Of a stretch of DNA of 64,000 nucleotides, positions 48,808 to 57,567 are shown piece after piece. Source of the DNA: Boseongicola sp. (GTDB lineage Bacteria > Pseudomonadota > Alphaproteobacteria > Rhodobacterales > Rhodobacteraceae); contig CP046179.1 of assembly GCA_014075275.1 (NCBI GenBank), positions 939,932-1,003,931 on the forward strand. Direction: 5' to 3'. Both the position numbers and the translations under genes were made by a program. Every line of letters begins with the position of its first letter. Within the stretch, counting starts at the first letter, position 1. Below the pieces are notes generated by a model. That model was not told the origin of the DNA. It worked only from the letters and a program-made list of their open reading frames with translations, and ran no database searches.

Positions 48808-49605
48808 ATGAACGACATGAACATTGCGCAACGAGCAGCAGAAATGACAAAAACCAAAATTTCGGCAAAGAACGTGAACGTCCACTATGGCGAAACGCAT
48901 GCCATCAAAGACGTAAACGTCGAAATTCTGGAGAACACCGTGACGGCGTTCATCGGACCATCGGGTTGCGGGAAATCGACTTTCTTGCGGTGCCTAAATC
49001 GAATGAATGACACGATCGATGTGGCGCGCGTCAAAGGGGATATCCTATTGGACGGCGAGAACATTTATGATCCGAAGGTCGACCCGGTTCAGCTGCGTGC
49101 CAAGGTGGGAATGGTGTTTCAAAAACCAAATCCATTTCCAAAATCGATCTATGACAACGTCGCCTATGGTCCTCGCATTCATGGGTTGGCGAACAACAAG
49201 GCCGAGCTGGACGACATCGTCGAAAAATCCTTGCGACGTGGAGCGATCTGGAACGAAGTCAAAGACCGTCTGGACGAACCAGGCACGGGGCTATCTGGTG
49301 GGCAACAGCAGCGCCTTTGTATTGCGCGCGCTGTGGCAACCGAACCCGAAGTCCTGCTGATGGACGAGCCTTGTTCGGCGCTGGATCCCATTGCAACGGC
49401 ACAGGTTGAAGAACTGATCGACGAATTGAAACGCAACTATTCGGTCGTGATTGTCACTCATTCAATGCAACAGGCCGCGCGTGTTAGCCAGAAAACCGCA
49501 TTCTTCCACCTGGGCGACCTTGTGGAATACGGCGACACCGGAATGATATTCACTAACCCCGAAGATTCCCGCACCGAAAGCTACATCACAGGTCGGATCG
49601 GGTAG
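48808..49605 (+). CDS. pstB: phosphate ABC transporter ATP-binding protein PstB
   Basis: ATPase of the Pst importer, also thought to signal transport state to PhoR through PhoU. Walker A GPSGCGKS, the PstB-specific RCLNRMND, Q-loop [23 protein letters not shown], signature [14 protein letters not shown] and Walker [14 protein letters not shown] are all present. ATG at 48808 follows GGGAGTGGATACA; a GTG at 48799 is possible. The length of 265 is slightly longer than E. coli because of the N-terminus [17 protein letters not shown]. Confidence 0.96.
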   Translation: MNDMNIAQRAAEMTKTKISAKNVNVHYGETHAIKDVNVEILENTVTAFIGPSGCGKSTFLRCLNRMNDTIDVARVKGDILLDGENIYDPKVDPVQLRAKVGMVFQKPNPFPKSIYDNVAYGPRIHGLANNKAELDDIVEKSLRRGAIWNEVKDRLDEPGTGLSGGQQQRLCIARAVATEPEVLLMDEPCSALDPIATAQVEELIDELKRNYSVVIVTHSMQQAARVSQKTAFFHLGDLVEYGDTGMIFTNPEDSRTESYITGRIG

Positions 49606-49617
49606 GAGCACGAGACT

Positions 49618-50328
49618 ATGAATGAATTACACATCGCCTCGGCTTTTGACCGGGATTTAGAGACCATCCAGACAATCTTGATGAAGATGGGCGGCCTTGT
49701 TGAAACTGCCATACTGGACAGCGCCAAGTCGCTGGAACAGCGCGATATCGAACTGGCTGAGCAAGTGCGCAAAAATGACAAAGCTATCGATGTTTTGGAA
49801 GAGCAGATTAACGAAGAATGCGCCCGCGTGATTGCATTGCGTGCTCCAACAGCCAGCGATCTGCGAACCGTTTTGACTGTGCTCAAAATTAGCGGAAACC
49901 TTGAGCGGTGCGGCGACTATGCCAAGAACCTGGGCAAGCGAACCTCGGTTCTGGCCGAGATCCATCAGGTCGACGGTGCCAATGCCTCAATCCGGCGGAT
50001 GGCCAAAGAAGTGCAGGGGATGCTTAAAGATGCCCTGGATGCCTATATTCAGCGTGATGCTGAATTGGCAGAACAAGTCATCCAACGCGATGAAGATGTC
50101 GACCAGCTTTACAACACGATGTTCCGTGAACTGCTGACCCACATGATGGAAGATCCACGCAACATAACGCCCTGCATGCACTTACATTTTATTGCAAAGA
50201 ACATTGAACGCATGGGCGATCACGTCACATCTATTGCTGAACAGGTTGTCTACCTGGTGACAGGTACCATGCCGGACGAGACCCGCACGAAGCATGACAA
50301 AACGTCGTTTATGACTGAAGAGAGCTAG
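49618..50328 (+). CDS. phoU: phosphate transport system regulator PhoU
   Basis: A 236-residue all-helical protein with two PhoU repeats (about 20-105 and 122-208), each with the metal-binding ExxxD pattern (ALRAPTASDLRTVLTVLKISGNLERCGDYAKN and NITPCMHLHFIAKNIERMGDHVTSIAE). It links PstB to PhoR and dampens the response when phosphate is plentiful. It lies between pstB and phoB in the same operon, with 12 and 4 base gaps. The C-terminal 20 residues (MPDETRTKHDKTSFMTEES) are an unstructured tail. Confidence 0.95.
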   Translation: MNELHIASAFDRDLETIQTILMKMGGLVETAILDSAKSLEQRDIELAEQVRKNDKAIDVLEEQINEECARVIALRAPTASDLRTVLTVLKISGNLERCGDYAKNLGKRTSVLAEIHQVDGANASIRRMAKEVQGMLKDALDAYIQRDAELAEQVIQRDEDVDQLYNTMFRELLTHMMEDPRNITPCMHLHFIAKNIERMGDHVTSIAEQVVYLVTGTMPDETRTKHDKTSFMTEES

Positions 50329-50332
50329 AATC

Positions 50333-51022
50333 ATGAGTGTGAAATCGCCAAGCGTTCTGGTGGTTGAGGACGAGTCCGCGCAACTTGAAGTGCTGACCTA
50401 CAACCTTGAAGCCGAGGGCTTTCGGGTAGCCAAAGCCGAGACAGGTGATGAAGCCATTTTGATGGTGGATGAGGTTGAACCAGACATCATACTTCTGGAT
50501 TGGATGTTACCCGGTGTTTCCGGGATCGAGATCTGTCGCCGATTGAAGGCCAATGCGGCCACGCGGAAAGTTCCGATTATTATGTTAAGTGCGCGCAGCG
50601 AAGAAGCGGACAAGGTTCGTGGGCTGGAAACCGGCGCAGATGATTACATGATCAAGCCGTATTCTGTGGTTGAACTGATGGCGCGTGTGCGCACGCAACT
50701 TCGGCGGACAAGACCGGCCTCGGTAGGTGAGGTGCTGACGTTTGACGACATAGAGCTGAATTCTGAAACGTATCGCGTTATGCGGGCTGGTGATGAAATC
50801 AACCTTGGGCCAACGGAATTTCGACTGTTGAGCACATTTATGGAAAAGCCCGGACGTGTGTGGACGCGCGAACAATTGTTGGATCGTGTCTGGGGCCGCG
50901 ACATTTACGTGGATACTCGAACTGTCGACGTTCATATCGGCAGATTGCGCAAAGCCCTGGGCCAGTATGGTGGAGATGACTTGCTGAGGACGGTCAGGGG
51001 CGCTGGATATGCGCTGGGGTAG
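50333..51022 (+). CDS. phoB: phosphate regulon response regulator PhoB
   Basis: OmpR-family regulator, 229 residues: a receiver with Glu12/Asp13, phospho-acceptor Asp56 (IILLDWMLPG), Ser and Lys in SARS...DYMIKPYS, and a winged helix (about 130-228) with LGPTEFRLLSTFMEKPGRVWTREQLLDRVWG that binds PHO boxes. The receiver lysine is intact here, unlike in the CtrA of this window. It follows phoU by 4 bases and ends the phosphate operon, so kinase and regulator are separated by the transporter genes. Confidence 0.96.
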   Translation: MSVKSPSVLVVEDESAQLEVLTYNLEAEGFRVAKAETGDEAILMVDEVEPDIILLDWMLPGVSGIEICRRLKANAATRKVPIIMLSARSEEADKVRGLETGADDYMIKPYSVVELMARVRTQLRRTRPASVGEVLTFDDIELNSETYRVMRAGDEINLGPTEFRLLSTFMEKPGRVWTREQLLDRVWGRDIYVDTRTVDVHIGRLRKALGQYGGDDLLRTVRGAGYALG

Positions 51023-51231
51023 GCATTTGCAGCGTTCTGAGTAGCTTACAGTTACCACAAGCGTCATCGCATAATCAGTATTATGTTAAATATTGGTATC
51101 GTGTAGATATCAAGAAAACTCAGTTAAAACATACTGGTACAATCAAACATACATCCCACTCCCATAAACAATGGGCATTTCCGCAACCATGTCATCGATC
51201 CCGGACATATGCGATCTAGGATATGATTGCA

Positions 51232-51252
51232 CCTGTAACCTGTTGCCTGTTA
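51232..51252 (+). repeat. three tandem CCTGT heptads upstream of aroQ
   Basis: CCTGTAA, CCTGTTG and CCTGTTA follow each other directly at 51232-51252, a 7-base period repeated three times. They lie about 50-70 bases before the aroQ ATG (51304), near the place where a promoter or operator would be. They do not form a palindrome like a lux box. The rest of the 281-base gap after phoB is fairly AT-rich, with no gene seen. Confidence 0.35.
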
Positions 51253-51303
51253 AGGAAAATGAATGAGCACGGGAAACGTTCGCGAAGTCTTGAGGAACTG
51301 CAC

Positions 51304-51747
51304 ATGTCGGCGCTGTTAGTCTTAAACGGTCCAAATCTGAATTTGCTGGGCACTCGGCAGCCAGAGATTTATGGCAGCGAGACATTGAAGAATGTTGAAG
51401 CGAACTGCCTGGCGGCTGCAACGAACCTGGGACATAGCGTCGAGTTTCTGCAGTCAAACCATGAAGGCGTATTGATTGATGCACTTCACGGAGCGCGGGA
51501 CAAGTTTGATGGTATCGTGTTGAATGCAGGCGCATATTCTCACACTTCGATAGCTATTCGCGACGCGATTGCTTCAATTGAAGTGCCAACAGTCGAAGTT
51601 CATGTGTCCAACATCCATGCGCGCGAAACGTTCCGCCATCATAGCTTTATCACATCAGTCGCCTTAGGCATTATTTCCGGTTTCGGTATTCATGGCTACG
51701 TTCTGGCGCTGCAAGCGCTTGACCAGCATTTGACGGACCGGAAGTGA
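51304..51747 (+). CDS. aroQ: type II 3-dehydroquinate dehydratase
   Basis: Third step of the shikimate pathway. The 147-residue protein begins LVLNGPNLNLLGTRQPEIYG, the type II signature holding the catalytic Arg and Tyr. VEFLQSNHEGVLIDALHGA, LNAGAYSHTSIAIRDA and the catalytic His in VEVHVSNIHARETFRHHS follow. I choose ATG at 51304, as residues upstream in the frame (to 51223) are unrelated to the family. Its stop overlaps the GTG start of the LuxR-type gene, an unusual partner. Confidence 0.95.
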   Translation: MSALLVLNGPNLNLLGTRQPEIYGSETLKNVEANCLAAATNLGHSVEFLQSNHEGVLIDALHGARDKFDGIVLNAGAYSHTSIAIRDAIASIEVPTVEVHVSNIHARETFRHHSFITSVALGIISGFGIHGYVLALQALDQHLTDRK

Positions 51748-52490
51748 CCAAGGAAGCACTGAAGCAAATTGTTGAAGCTCAGACTGTAGAAGCAGCCTGG
51801 GCAGTTTTGACGACCGAAATGGCGCGGTTTGGCTTTGATCGGCTGATATACGGCTTCACATTATTTCGGACAAAATCCAATCTCGGCGACCCGGGCGATA
51901 TGATGATTTTGTCAAATTTTTCAGACGACTACGTTGAGAAGTTCGTGCAATCAAAGATGTTTACGTTTGCGCCGATGGTGGGATGGGCATTGGAGAACGT
52001 CGGTGTCATGTCTTGGCGATGGCTTGAAGAAAACCGGGCCAGTTTTACGGCGGCTCAGATGGAGGTTCTCGAATTCAATCAACAACACGATGTGCGGTCC
52101 GGATTTACGATTTCGTTTCCGGACAGTTCGATACGGCAGAAGGCTGCGATTGGTTTGACTGCGCGTTGCGGCATCGATCAAGAGGAAGCAGATCAGATTT
52201 GGGAACGCGATGGCGACGAAATTCTACTTCTGAATCAAGTGGCGCACCTGAAAATCAGCTCCCTACCCTATCCGCGTCGACTACAGAAGCTGACAGCGCG
52301 TCAGCGAGAAGTTCTTGAGTGGGTCAGCGAAGGAAAGACAGTGCAGGACGCCGCGACGATCCTTGGATTGACCGCTGGAACAGTGGAAAAACACCTTCGA
52401 AAAGCGCGAGAATCACTTGAAGCCGATACAACCGCTCAGGCCGTTATGAAGGCTTCGTTGCAACGGCAAATATTTATTGCGGAAATCTAA
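51744..52490 (+). CDS. LuxR family regulator with autoinducer-type domain (solo)
   Basis: A 248-residue regulator: an autoinducer-binding-like domain (about 18-160) and a LuxR helix-turn-helix (about 183-245, LTARQREVLEWVSEGKTVQDAATILGLTAGTVEKHLRKA). At the homoserine-lactone pocket the usual aromatic Trp/Tyr pair and the Asp-Pro are not found: the stretch FVQSKMFTFAPMVGWAL has Ala-Pro where Asp-Pro is expected. No luxI is nearby. The GTG start overlaps the aroQ stop (GTGA), so production follows aroQ. It probably senses another ligand or none. Confidence 0.85.
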   Translation: MTKEALKQIVEAQTVEAAWAVLTTEMARFGFDRLIYGFTLFRTKSNLGDPGDMMILSNFSDDYVEKFVQSKMFTFAPMVGWALENVGVMSWRWLEENRASFTAAQMEVLEFNQQHDVRSGFTISFPDSSIRQKAAIGLTARCGIDQEEADQIWERDGDEILLLNQVAHLKISSLPYPRRLQKLTARQREVLEWVSEGKTVQDAATILGLTAGTVEKHLRKARESLEADTTAQAVMKASLQRQIFIAEI

Positions 52491-52794
52491 ATCGATTTAC
52501 ATTCGAATTCGACGTCCACAGCAGCAATAATTCTGTGGTCGGTAGGGATTCCCACACTTCCCCTACGTCAATATCAGGGTCATAGTAGGCGTGTTCCGTG
52601 AGTGGTGGCATTAGCCTAGGAACTTCCCTCGGACATCGCTCGTAATTTCGGGTGTCACAGTGAGGGTCATCGGGAAACCGATGCCGGCCTGAGAGCGAAT
52701 TAAACGCTGGAAGGTCGGCGCTTATCTGAACGAGTTGGGTCTGCGTGATTACCTCATCCCCATTGGTCGCGCGCAGAGTGGGTAAACAGTAATA
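52491..52794. other. intergenic region with no gene supported
   Basis: About 300 bases between the LuxR-type gene and the tsf terminator. A minus-strand frame (52474-52803) spans it, but its GTG start lies inside the terminator hairpin, it has no ribosome site and its composition (many Pro and Arg) is unlike the neighbouring proteins. No repeat, tRNA or recognisable RNA was seen. Confidence 0.5.
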
Positions 52795-52824
52795 GGGCGA
52801 CACCGTATCCCGACGGTGTCGCCC
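52795..52824 (-). terminator. terminator of tsf
   Basis: GGGCGACACCGT (52795-52806) and ACGGTGTCGCCC (52813-52824) form a perfect 12-bp stem with a 6-base loop, 19 bases after the tsf stop on the minus strand. On that strand it is followed by TATTACTGTTT, a weak T-tract. The plus-strand side has TTATTC, so both directions may use it. Confidence 0.8.
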
Positions 52825-52842
52825 TTATTCTATGTGGATCAA

Positions 52843-53724
52843 TCAGCCTTGAGCGGCTTTTGCGACCTCAGCGGCGAAGTCTTCCACTTTCTTTTCGATG
52901 CCTTCACCGACTTCCATGCGTGCGAAACCAGTGATTTCGACACCAACCTCGGCTGCTGCTGCACCGACTGTGAGATCAGGGTTCACAACGAAGGACTGGT
53001 TCAGCAATGTGGATTCGCCGATGAATTTTTTCATGCGACCGATGATCATCTTTTCGATGACCTGCTCGGGCTTGCCGCTTTCGCGGGCGATATCCATTTG
53101 AATTTGCTTTTCTTTTTCAACAACAGCTGGATCCATATCAGCTTCGGACAGAGCAGCAGGGTTCACTGCCGCAATGTGCATCGCGACCTGCTTGGCAACA
53201 CCTGTGTCACTGCCTGTGAAGGCAACAAGAACACCGATTTTGCCCATGCCCGCCGCTGCGGCGTTGTGGACGTAAGATACAACGTTTTCGCCCGACAGTT
53301 TGGTCATGCGACGCAGCTGCATGTTTTCACCAATCTTGGCGATTGCATCGGTCAGAACTTCGCTGCCTGGCTTGCCGGCAGCGCCAACTGGGGCGCCAGC
53401 AAGTGCCTCGACCGTATCAACACCCAGAGCGGCATCAGCAAATGCTGCGACCATTTCCTGGAACTCGGCGTTCTTGCCGACGAAGTCTGTTTCCGAGTTG
53501 ATTTCGACTGCGACAGCGTTGCCGCCGTCGGTTTTTACTGCAACCAAGCCTTCTGCCGCTGTACGACCTGCTTTTTTGTCAGCTTTTGCAAGGCCCTTGG
53601 TGCGCAGCCAGTCTACTGCGGCTTCCATATCGCCATTGCTTTCGGTCAACGCCTTCTTGGCGTCCATCATGCCCGCGCCGGATTTGTCGCGGAGCTCTTT
53701 TACAAGTGCAGCCGTGATTGCCAT
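52843..53724 (-). CDS. tsf: translation elongation factor Ts
   Basis: Nucleotide exchange factor of EF-Tu. The 293-residue protein opens [26 protein letters not shown], the UBA-like N-terminal domain. The conserved TDFVGKN core motif follows ([15 protein letters not shown]), then the dimerisation and C-terminal modules ending [20 protein letters not shown] at 53724 matches the family start; the frame opens 50 residues earlier but lies in the rpsB-tsf spacer. It follows rpsB on the same strand, the standard rpsB-tsf pair, and ends in a strong hairpin. Confidence 0.97.
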   Translation of the reverse strand: MAITAALVKELRDKSGAGMMDAKKALTESNGDMEAAVDWLRTKGLAKADKKAGRTAAEGLVAVKTDGGNAVAVEINSETDFVGKNAEFQEMVAAFADAALGVDTVEALAGAPVGAAGKPGSEVLTDAIAKIGENMQLRRMTKLSGENVVSYVHNAAAAGMGKIGVLVAFTGSDTGVAKQVAMHIAAVNPAALSEADMDPAVVEKEKQIQMDIARESGKPEQVIEKMIIGRMKKFIGESTLLNQSFVVNPDLTVGAAAAEVGVEITGFARMEVGEGIEKKVEDFAAEVAKAAQG

Positions 53725-53803
53725 TTTGGCTCTCCTCAATATCTGGAATTCATCGGGCGCGACAATTGCCGCGCCCAGTTTCAATAACGTGACAGCAGCG
53801 GCC

Positions 53804-54652
53804 TTATTCGGCTTTTGCTTCCTCGGCTTTTGCGTCTTCAGCAGCGGGCGTTTCTTCGACTGCAACTTCTTCAACAGGTGCTTCTACAGGTGCAGCAGCC
53901 TCTGGTTCAATCGCTTCTTCGGCAGCTTCTTCCAAAGCGCCAAGGTCAACACCGGCCGCACCCAGTTGGGCGCTCATTCCGTCGAGCGCGGCGCGGCTGG
54001 CCAGATCGCAGTATAGCGCGATGGCACGAGCTGCGTCGTCGTTGCCGGGGATGATGTAATCCACACCATCTGGCGAGCAATTTGTATCAACGATGCCAAC
54101 AACCGAAATGCCCAGCTTTTTGGCTTCTGCGATGGCCAGGTCTTCTTTGTTCACGTCGATAACAAAGATCAGGTCCGGCACGCCGCCCATTTCGCGGATA
54201 CCGCCAAGCGATGCCTGCAATTTGGTTTGCTCACGCTCCATACCAAGACGTTCTTTCTTGGTCAGGCCCTCGGCACCCTCGGCCATTTTTTCGTCGATAG
54301 CTTTCAGACGCTTGATCGACTGGGAAACGGTTTTCCAGTTGGTCAGCGTGCCGCCAAGCCAGCGGTGGTTCATGTAATACTGTGCGCATTTCTCAGCGGC
54401 GTCAGCGATTGGCTTTTGGGCCTGACGCTTGGTGCCGACAAAGAGGATGCGGCCGTTCTTGGCCACAGTCTCGCGGATGACGTTCAGAGCGGCGTCCAGC
54501 ATGGGAACCGTCTGTGTCAGATCGAGAATGTGAATGCCGTTGCGGTCGCCATAGATGAATTCGCCCATACGGGGATTCCAACGTTGGGTTTGGTGACCAA
54601 AGTGCACACCAGCTTCGAGAAGCTGGCGCATTGAAAAATCAGGGAGCGCCAT
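53804..54652 (-). CDS. rpsB: 30S ribosomal protein S2
   Basis: Universal small-subunit protein uS2, 282 residues. It begins [29 protein letters not shown], with the typical [16 protein letters not shown] and [17 protein letters not shown] blocks. The last 40 residues form an acidic, Ala/Glu/Pro-rich tail (from [13 protein letters not shown] to KAEEAKAE) that is longer than in E. coli, an extension seen in this group. I take ATG at 54652 with AAAGGA 8 bases upstream; another ATG 6 bases earlier is possible. tsf follows after 79 bases. Confidence 0.96.
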   Translation of the reverse strand: MALPDFSMRQLLEAGVHFGHQTQRWNPRMGEFIYGDRNGIHILDLTQTVPMLDAALNVIRETVAKNGRILFVGTKRQAQKPIADAAEKCAQYYMNHRWLGGTLTNWKTVSQSIKRLKAIDEKMAEGAEGLTKKERLGMEREQTKLQASLGGIREMGGVPDLIFVIDVNKEDLAIAEAKKLGISVVGIVDTNCSPDGVDYIIPGNDDAARAIALYCDLASRAALDGMSAQLGAAGVDLGALEEAAEEAIEPEAAAPVEAPVEEVAVEETPAAEDAKAEEAKAE

Positions 54653-54961
54653 GTCCATATTCCTTTTCCGGTTTCGCGCCTCGGCAGAGCCATCAAGGGA
54701 TTTCTCCCAACCGGCGGATCGTTCGAGGATTTCTCCCCCGAAGACCCAAGCCCTGCCTGTGAAGTGCGCGCCGTTTAGGCCGGTTCAGCAAAGAATGCAA
54801 GGGCGTTGTTGCGCCCGCTTTGCGGTCGCGGTGGCGAGGGGCGCTGCCCCTCGCGCTCCCCGGAGTATTTGACCCAAGAAGAATGCATAAGAAAAGAATG
54901 AGCGTGACGACCGCCCTGCCCTGCGTTATGAGATCGCGCGCTTTAAGGGAACGCGAATTTC
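54653..54961. other. rpsB/metG divergent intergenic region
   Basis: 309 bases between divergent rpsB and metG. On the rpsB side, GGATTTCTCCC occurs twice 30 bases apart (54698-54708, 54728-54738), each able to form a GGA/TCC mini-hairpin in the rpsB leader. On the metG side is the hairpin-plus-tail element at 54834. The promoters must lie here, but I could not place -35/-10 boxes with confidence. No gene was seen. Confidence 0.5.
54834..54890 (+). repeat. intergenic hairpin-plus-tail element, copy 2
   Basis: A perfect 9-bp stem, GCGAGGGGC/GCCCCTCGC (54834-54842, 54846-54854), with loop GCT is followed by GGAGTATTTGACCCAAGAAG and AATGC. It has the same plan as the element at 24135-24190 (GC stem, then GAGnATATTT and CCAAnAATG). 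Here it points toward metG in a divergent promoter region, so it is not simply a terminator. Confidence 0.45.
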
Positions 54962-56680
54962 ATGGCACGGATCCTCATTACATCGGCAATTCCATACATC
55001 AATGGAATCAAGCATCTGGGCAATCTGGTTGGGTCGCAGCTGCCTGCGGATTTATATGCGCGCTATATGCGGGCACGCGGCAATGAGGTTCTGTTTCTAT
55101 GCGCCACGGATGAGCATGGCACCCCTGCTGAACTGGCGGCTGCGAAGGCAGGCAAGCCGGTGGCCGAATATTGTGCTGAGATGTGGCAGGTTCAAAAGGA
55201 TCTGGCGGACGGGTTCCGTTTGTCATTTGACAAATATGGACGGTCATCTTCGCCGCAGAACCACGCTCTGACTCAGCATTTTGCCGGGCGTCTGGCAGAT
55301 GCCGGACTGATAGATGAGGTGGTCGAAAGTCAGGTTTATTCCAATACAGATGGTCGTTTTTTGCCAGACCGCTACATTGAAGGCACCTGCCCCAACTGTG
55401 GTTATGACCGCGCCCGCGGGGATCAATGCGAGAATTGTACCAAACAGTTGGATCCAACTGATCTTATTGAGCCGCGTTCGGCGATCTCGGGATCGACCGA
55501 CCTGGAAGTGCGCGAAACAAAGCATCTTTATCTGAAGCAGCGAACGTTAAGAGAAGACCTGTCGACCTGGATTGATGGCAAGAAGGATTGGCCAATCCTG
55601 ACAACGTCGATTGCCAAGAAGTGGCTGAACGACGGTGATGGTTTGCAGGACCGGGGCATTACCCGCGATTTGGATTGGGGGGTGCCGGTGAAGCGCGGGG
55701 ACGCAGACTGGCCGGGCATGGAAGGCAAAGTCTTCTATGTTTGGTTTGATGCGCCGATTGAATACATCGCCTGCGCCAAGGAATGGTCGGACGGTCGCGG
55801 CGCGTCCGATGCCGAGTGGGAGCGTTGGTGGCGCACCGATAAAGGGGCCGATGACGTCAAATATGTCCAGTTCATGGGCAAGGACAATGTGCCGTTTCAT
55901 ACACTGTCATTCCCCGCGACCATCATCGGTTCTGGAGAGCCTTGGAAGTTGGTCGATTATATCAAGTCATTCAACTATCTGAATTATGACGGCGGGCAGT
56001 TTTCCACCAGCCAGGGGCGCGGCGTCTTCATGGATCAGGCGCTGGAGATCCTAACTGCGGATTACTGGCGTTGGTGGCTATTGAGCCATGCACCGGAGAG
56101 TTCGGACAGTGAATTCACCTGGGAGAATTTCCAGGTCTCGGTCAACAAAGACCTGGCGGATGTGCTGGGGAACTTCGTTAGCCGCGTCACGAAGTTTTGC
56201 CGTTCCAAGTTTGGAGAGACAGTTCCGGGCGCTGGCGATTGGGGGCCGGACGAACAGGCATTGATCGAAAGATTGCAAAAAGGGTTGAACGCATACCAAA
56301 CCCAGATGGAGGCCATGGAAGTGCGCAAGGCGTCCGCAGAACTGCGCGCACTTTGGGTGCAGGGCAATGAATATCTGCAATCAGCGGCTCCTTGGGCCGC
56401 ATTCAAGGAAGATCCGGATCGCGCCGCCGCTGTGGTCCGCATGGCTTTGAATCTGATCCGGTTTTACGCCGTCATCTCGGCACCATTTATCCCGGACGCT
56501 TCGGCGCGCATGCTGTCAGCCATGAACACGTTGGACATGGAATGGCCCGAGGATGTTGAGGCGGCGTTGAACGCCCTTCCGGCAGAGCATGACTTTACTG
56601 TTCCCGATGTTCTTTTCCGAAAGATCAGCGACGAAGAGCGGGACGAGTGGCAGGCCCGTTTTGCCGGCCAGCGCACCTAA
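54962..56680 (+). CDS. metG: methionyl-tRNA synthetase
   Basis: Class Ia synthetase charging tRNA-Met, 572 residues. The HIGH-equivalent is HLGN in [14 protein letters not shown] (about 15-28). The connective peptide zinc site is [17 protein letters not shown] (about 145-161). The KMSKS-equivalent is [10 protein letters not shown], where the motif is STSQ, as in many alphaproteobacterial MetRS. The helical anticodon domain fills about 390-540. It lacks the C-terminal tRNA-binding domain of the E. coli dimeric form. The ATG at 54962 follows AGGGAACGCGAATTTC. Confidence 0.96.
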   Translation: MARILITSAIPYINGIKHLGNLVGSQLPADLYARYMRARGNEVLFLCATDEHGTPAELAAAKAGKPVAEYCAEMWQVQKDLADGFRLSFDKYGRSSSPQNHALTQHFAGRLADAGLIDEVVESQVYSNTDGRFLPDRYIEGTCPNCGYDRARGDQCENCTKQLDPTDLIEPRSAISGSTDLEVRETKHLYLKQRTLREDLSTWIDGKKDWPILTTSIAKKWLNDGDGLQDRGITRDLDWGVPVKRGDADWPGMEGKVFYVWFDAPIEYIACAKEWSDGRGASDAEWERWWRTDKGADDVKYVQFMGKDNVPFHTLSFPATIIGSGEPWKLVDYIKSFNYLNYDGGQFSTSQGRGVFMDQALEILTADYWRWWLLSHAPESSDSEFTWENFQVSVNKDLADVLGNFVSRVTKFCRSKFGETVPGAGDWGPDEQALIERLQKGLNAYQTQMEAMEVRKASAELRALWVQGNEYLQSAAPWAAFKEDPDRAAAVVRMALNLIRFYAVISAPFIPDASARMLSAMNTLDMEWPEDVEAALNALPAEHDFTVPDVLFRKISDEERDEWQARFAGQRT

Positions 56681-56683
56681 GGC

Positions 56684-57346
56684 TTAAGACAGCCAGCGGA
56701 TCAGCGGCATCAGAGCTGCCGTTGTTTTCTGCATCCAGGCATCGGCTTTGTCGGGTCCAAGAACCTTTGCCGACACGGGTTTGTCATATGTGCGCGCAAC
56801 GAAGGCTTTGTAGCGCAAAAGTTCGGCACGGGGATGATTGGCATCAAATCCCTTGGGAATCCGCGCCAGATCGGGCGGGCCAAGCGAACAATTCACAGCC
56901 TTGGCCGATGCTATTGCGGACTGCAAAGTTTCTGCATCTTTGTCGTCCAATATTCGGGCGCGGTAGGCGGCGAGCGCTTTGGGGTCGATGGCAAAATGCC
57001 CAGCACCAAAGCCAACTCCACCAGGCTGCAAAACGATATGGAGGCCGGGTGACCTTGTCGGGTGGCTACCGCTCCAGAAGATCATATGCAGGCGGGCGTT
57101 ATATGGGGACTTATCTTTGGAAAACCTGACGTCCCGGTTGATCCGACGCAATGAGCCGTTCAGCCGTACCTCGGCTTTCAAAGCCGGGTCTTGTTTTGCC
57201 ACCAAGGCGGCAAACTGATCGATAAAGGCCAGACCAGCAGACTTCCAATGCTGCTCGTATCGGTCACGGTTGTCTTCAAACCAAGCCTTTGTGTTGTTCT
57301 TTTCAAGGTCAGCCAGAAATTCAAAGGTTTCATTTGTGAGTGACAT
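56684..57346 (-). CDS. DUF2461 domain-containing protein (TIGR02453 family)
   Basis: A 220-residue protein of the widespread DUF2461 family, function unknown. It shows the signature opening FLADLEKNNTKAWFEDNRDRYE, then INRDVRFSKDKSPYNARLHMIFW and LHIVLQPGGVGFGAGHF. It is cytoplasmic by composition. It converges with metG (3-base gap) and has 221 bases of unassigned upstream sequence shared with the flavoprotein gene. No catalytic role has been proven for the family. Confidence 0.9.
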   Translation of the reverse strand: MSLTNETFEFLADLEKNNTKAWFEDNRDRYEQHWKSAGLAFIDQFAALVAKQDPALKAEVRLNGSLRRINRDVRFSKDKSPYNARLHMIFWSGSHPTRSPGLHIVLQPGGVGFGAGHFAIDPKALAAYRARILDDKDAETLQSAIASAKAVNCSLGPPDLARIPKGFDANHPRAELLRYKAFVARTYDKPVSAKVLGPDKADAWMQKTTAALMPLIRWLS

Positions 57347-57567
57347 TGGCAGCTTTCCCTTGAGGCGCGGTGGCGCAAGAGTAGTCCGACAAAGATCTCA
57401 AGAAAAGTGCCTACAGCGTTCTCGGCGGCAGGTTAATCACTCCCGAAAAGCACGGGTTACTTCTCCGACATTTTGACCGGTTAAAATGGCGCTTTTTTAC
57501 CAGATCGTTTCGCCGTAGTGATCATAAGCTGCATTAAAACATCAATGATTATGACTTGGAAAATCTC

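Noticed and set aside
52474-52803. Minus-strand frame of 109 codons in the luxR-tsf gap
   Set aside because: Its GTG start lies inside the tsf terminator stem, it has no ribosome site, overlaps the end of the luxR-type gene and has a random-looking Pro/Arg-rich composition.
52816-53787. Plus-strand frame of 323 codons across tsf
   Set aside because: Antisense to tsf; its Cys/Phe/His-rich composition is typical of a reverse shadow of GC-biased codons.
53300-54016. Long plus-strand frame of 238 codons
   Set aside because: Antisense to tsf and rpsB, whose Ala/Glu-rich codons create open shadows on the other strand.
57347-57567. Glycine or SAM riboswitch before the dimethylglycine-dehydrogenase-like gene
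   Set aside because: The conserved core sequences of these riboswitches could not be found in the 221-base spacer.
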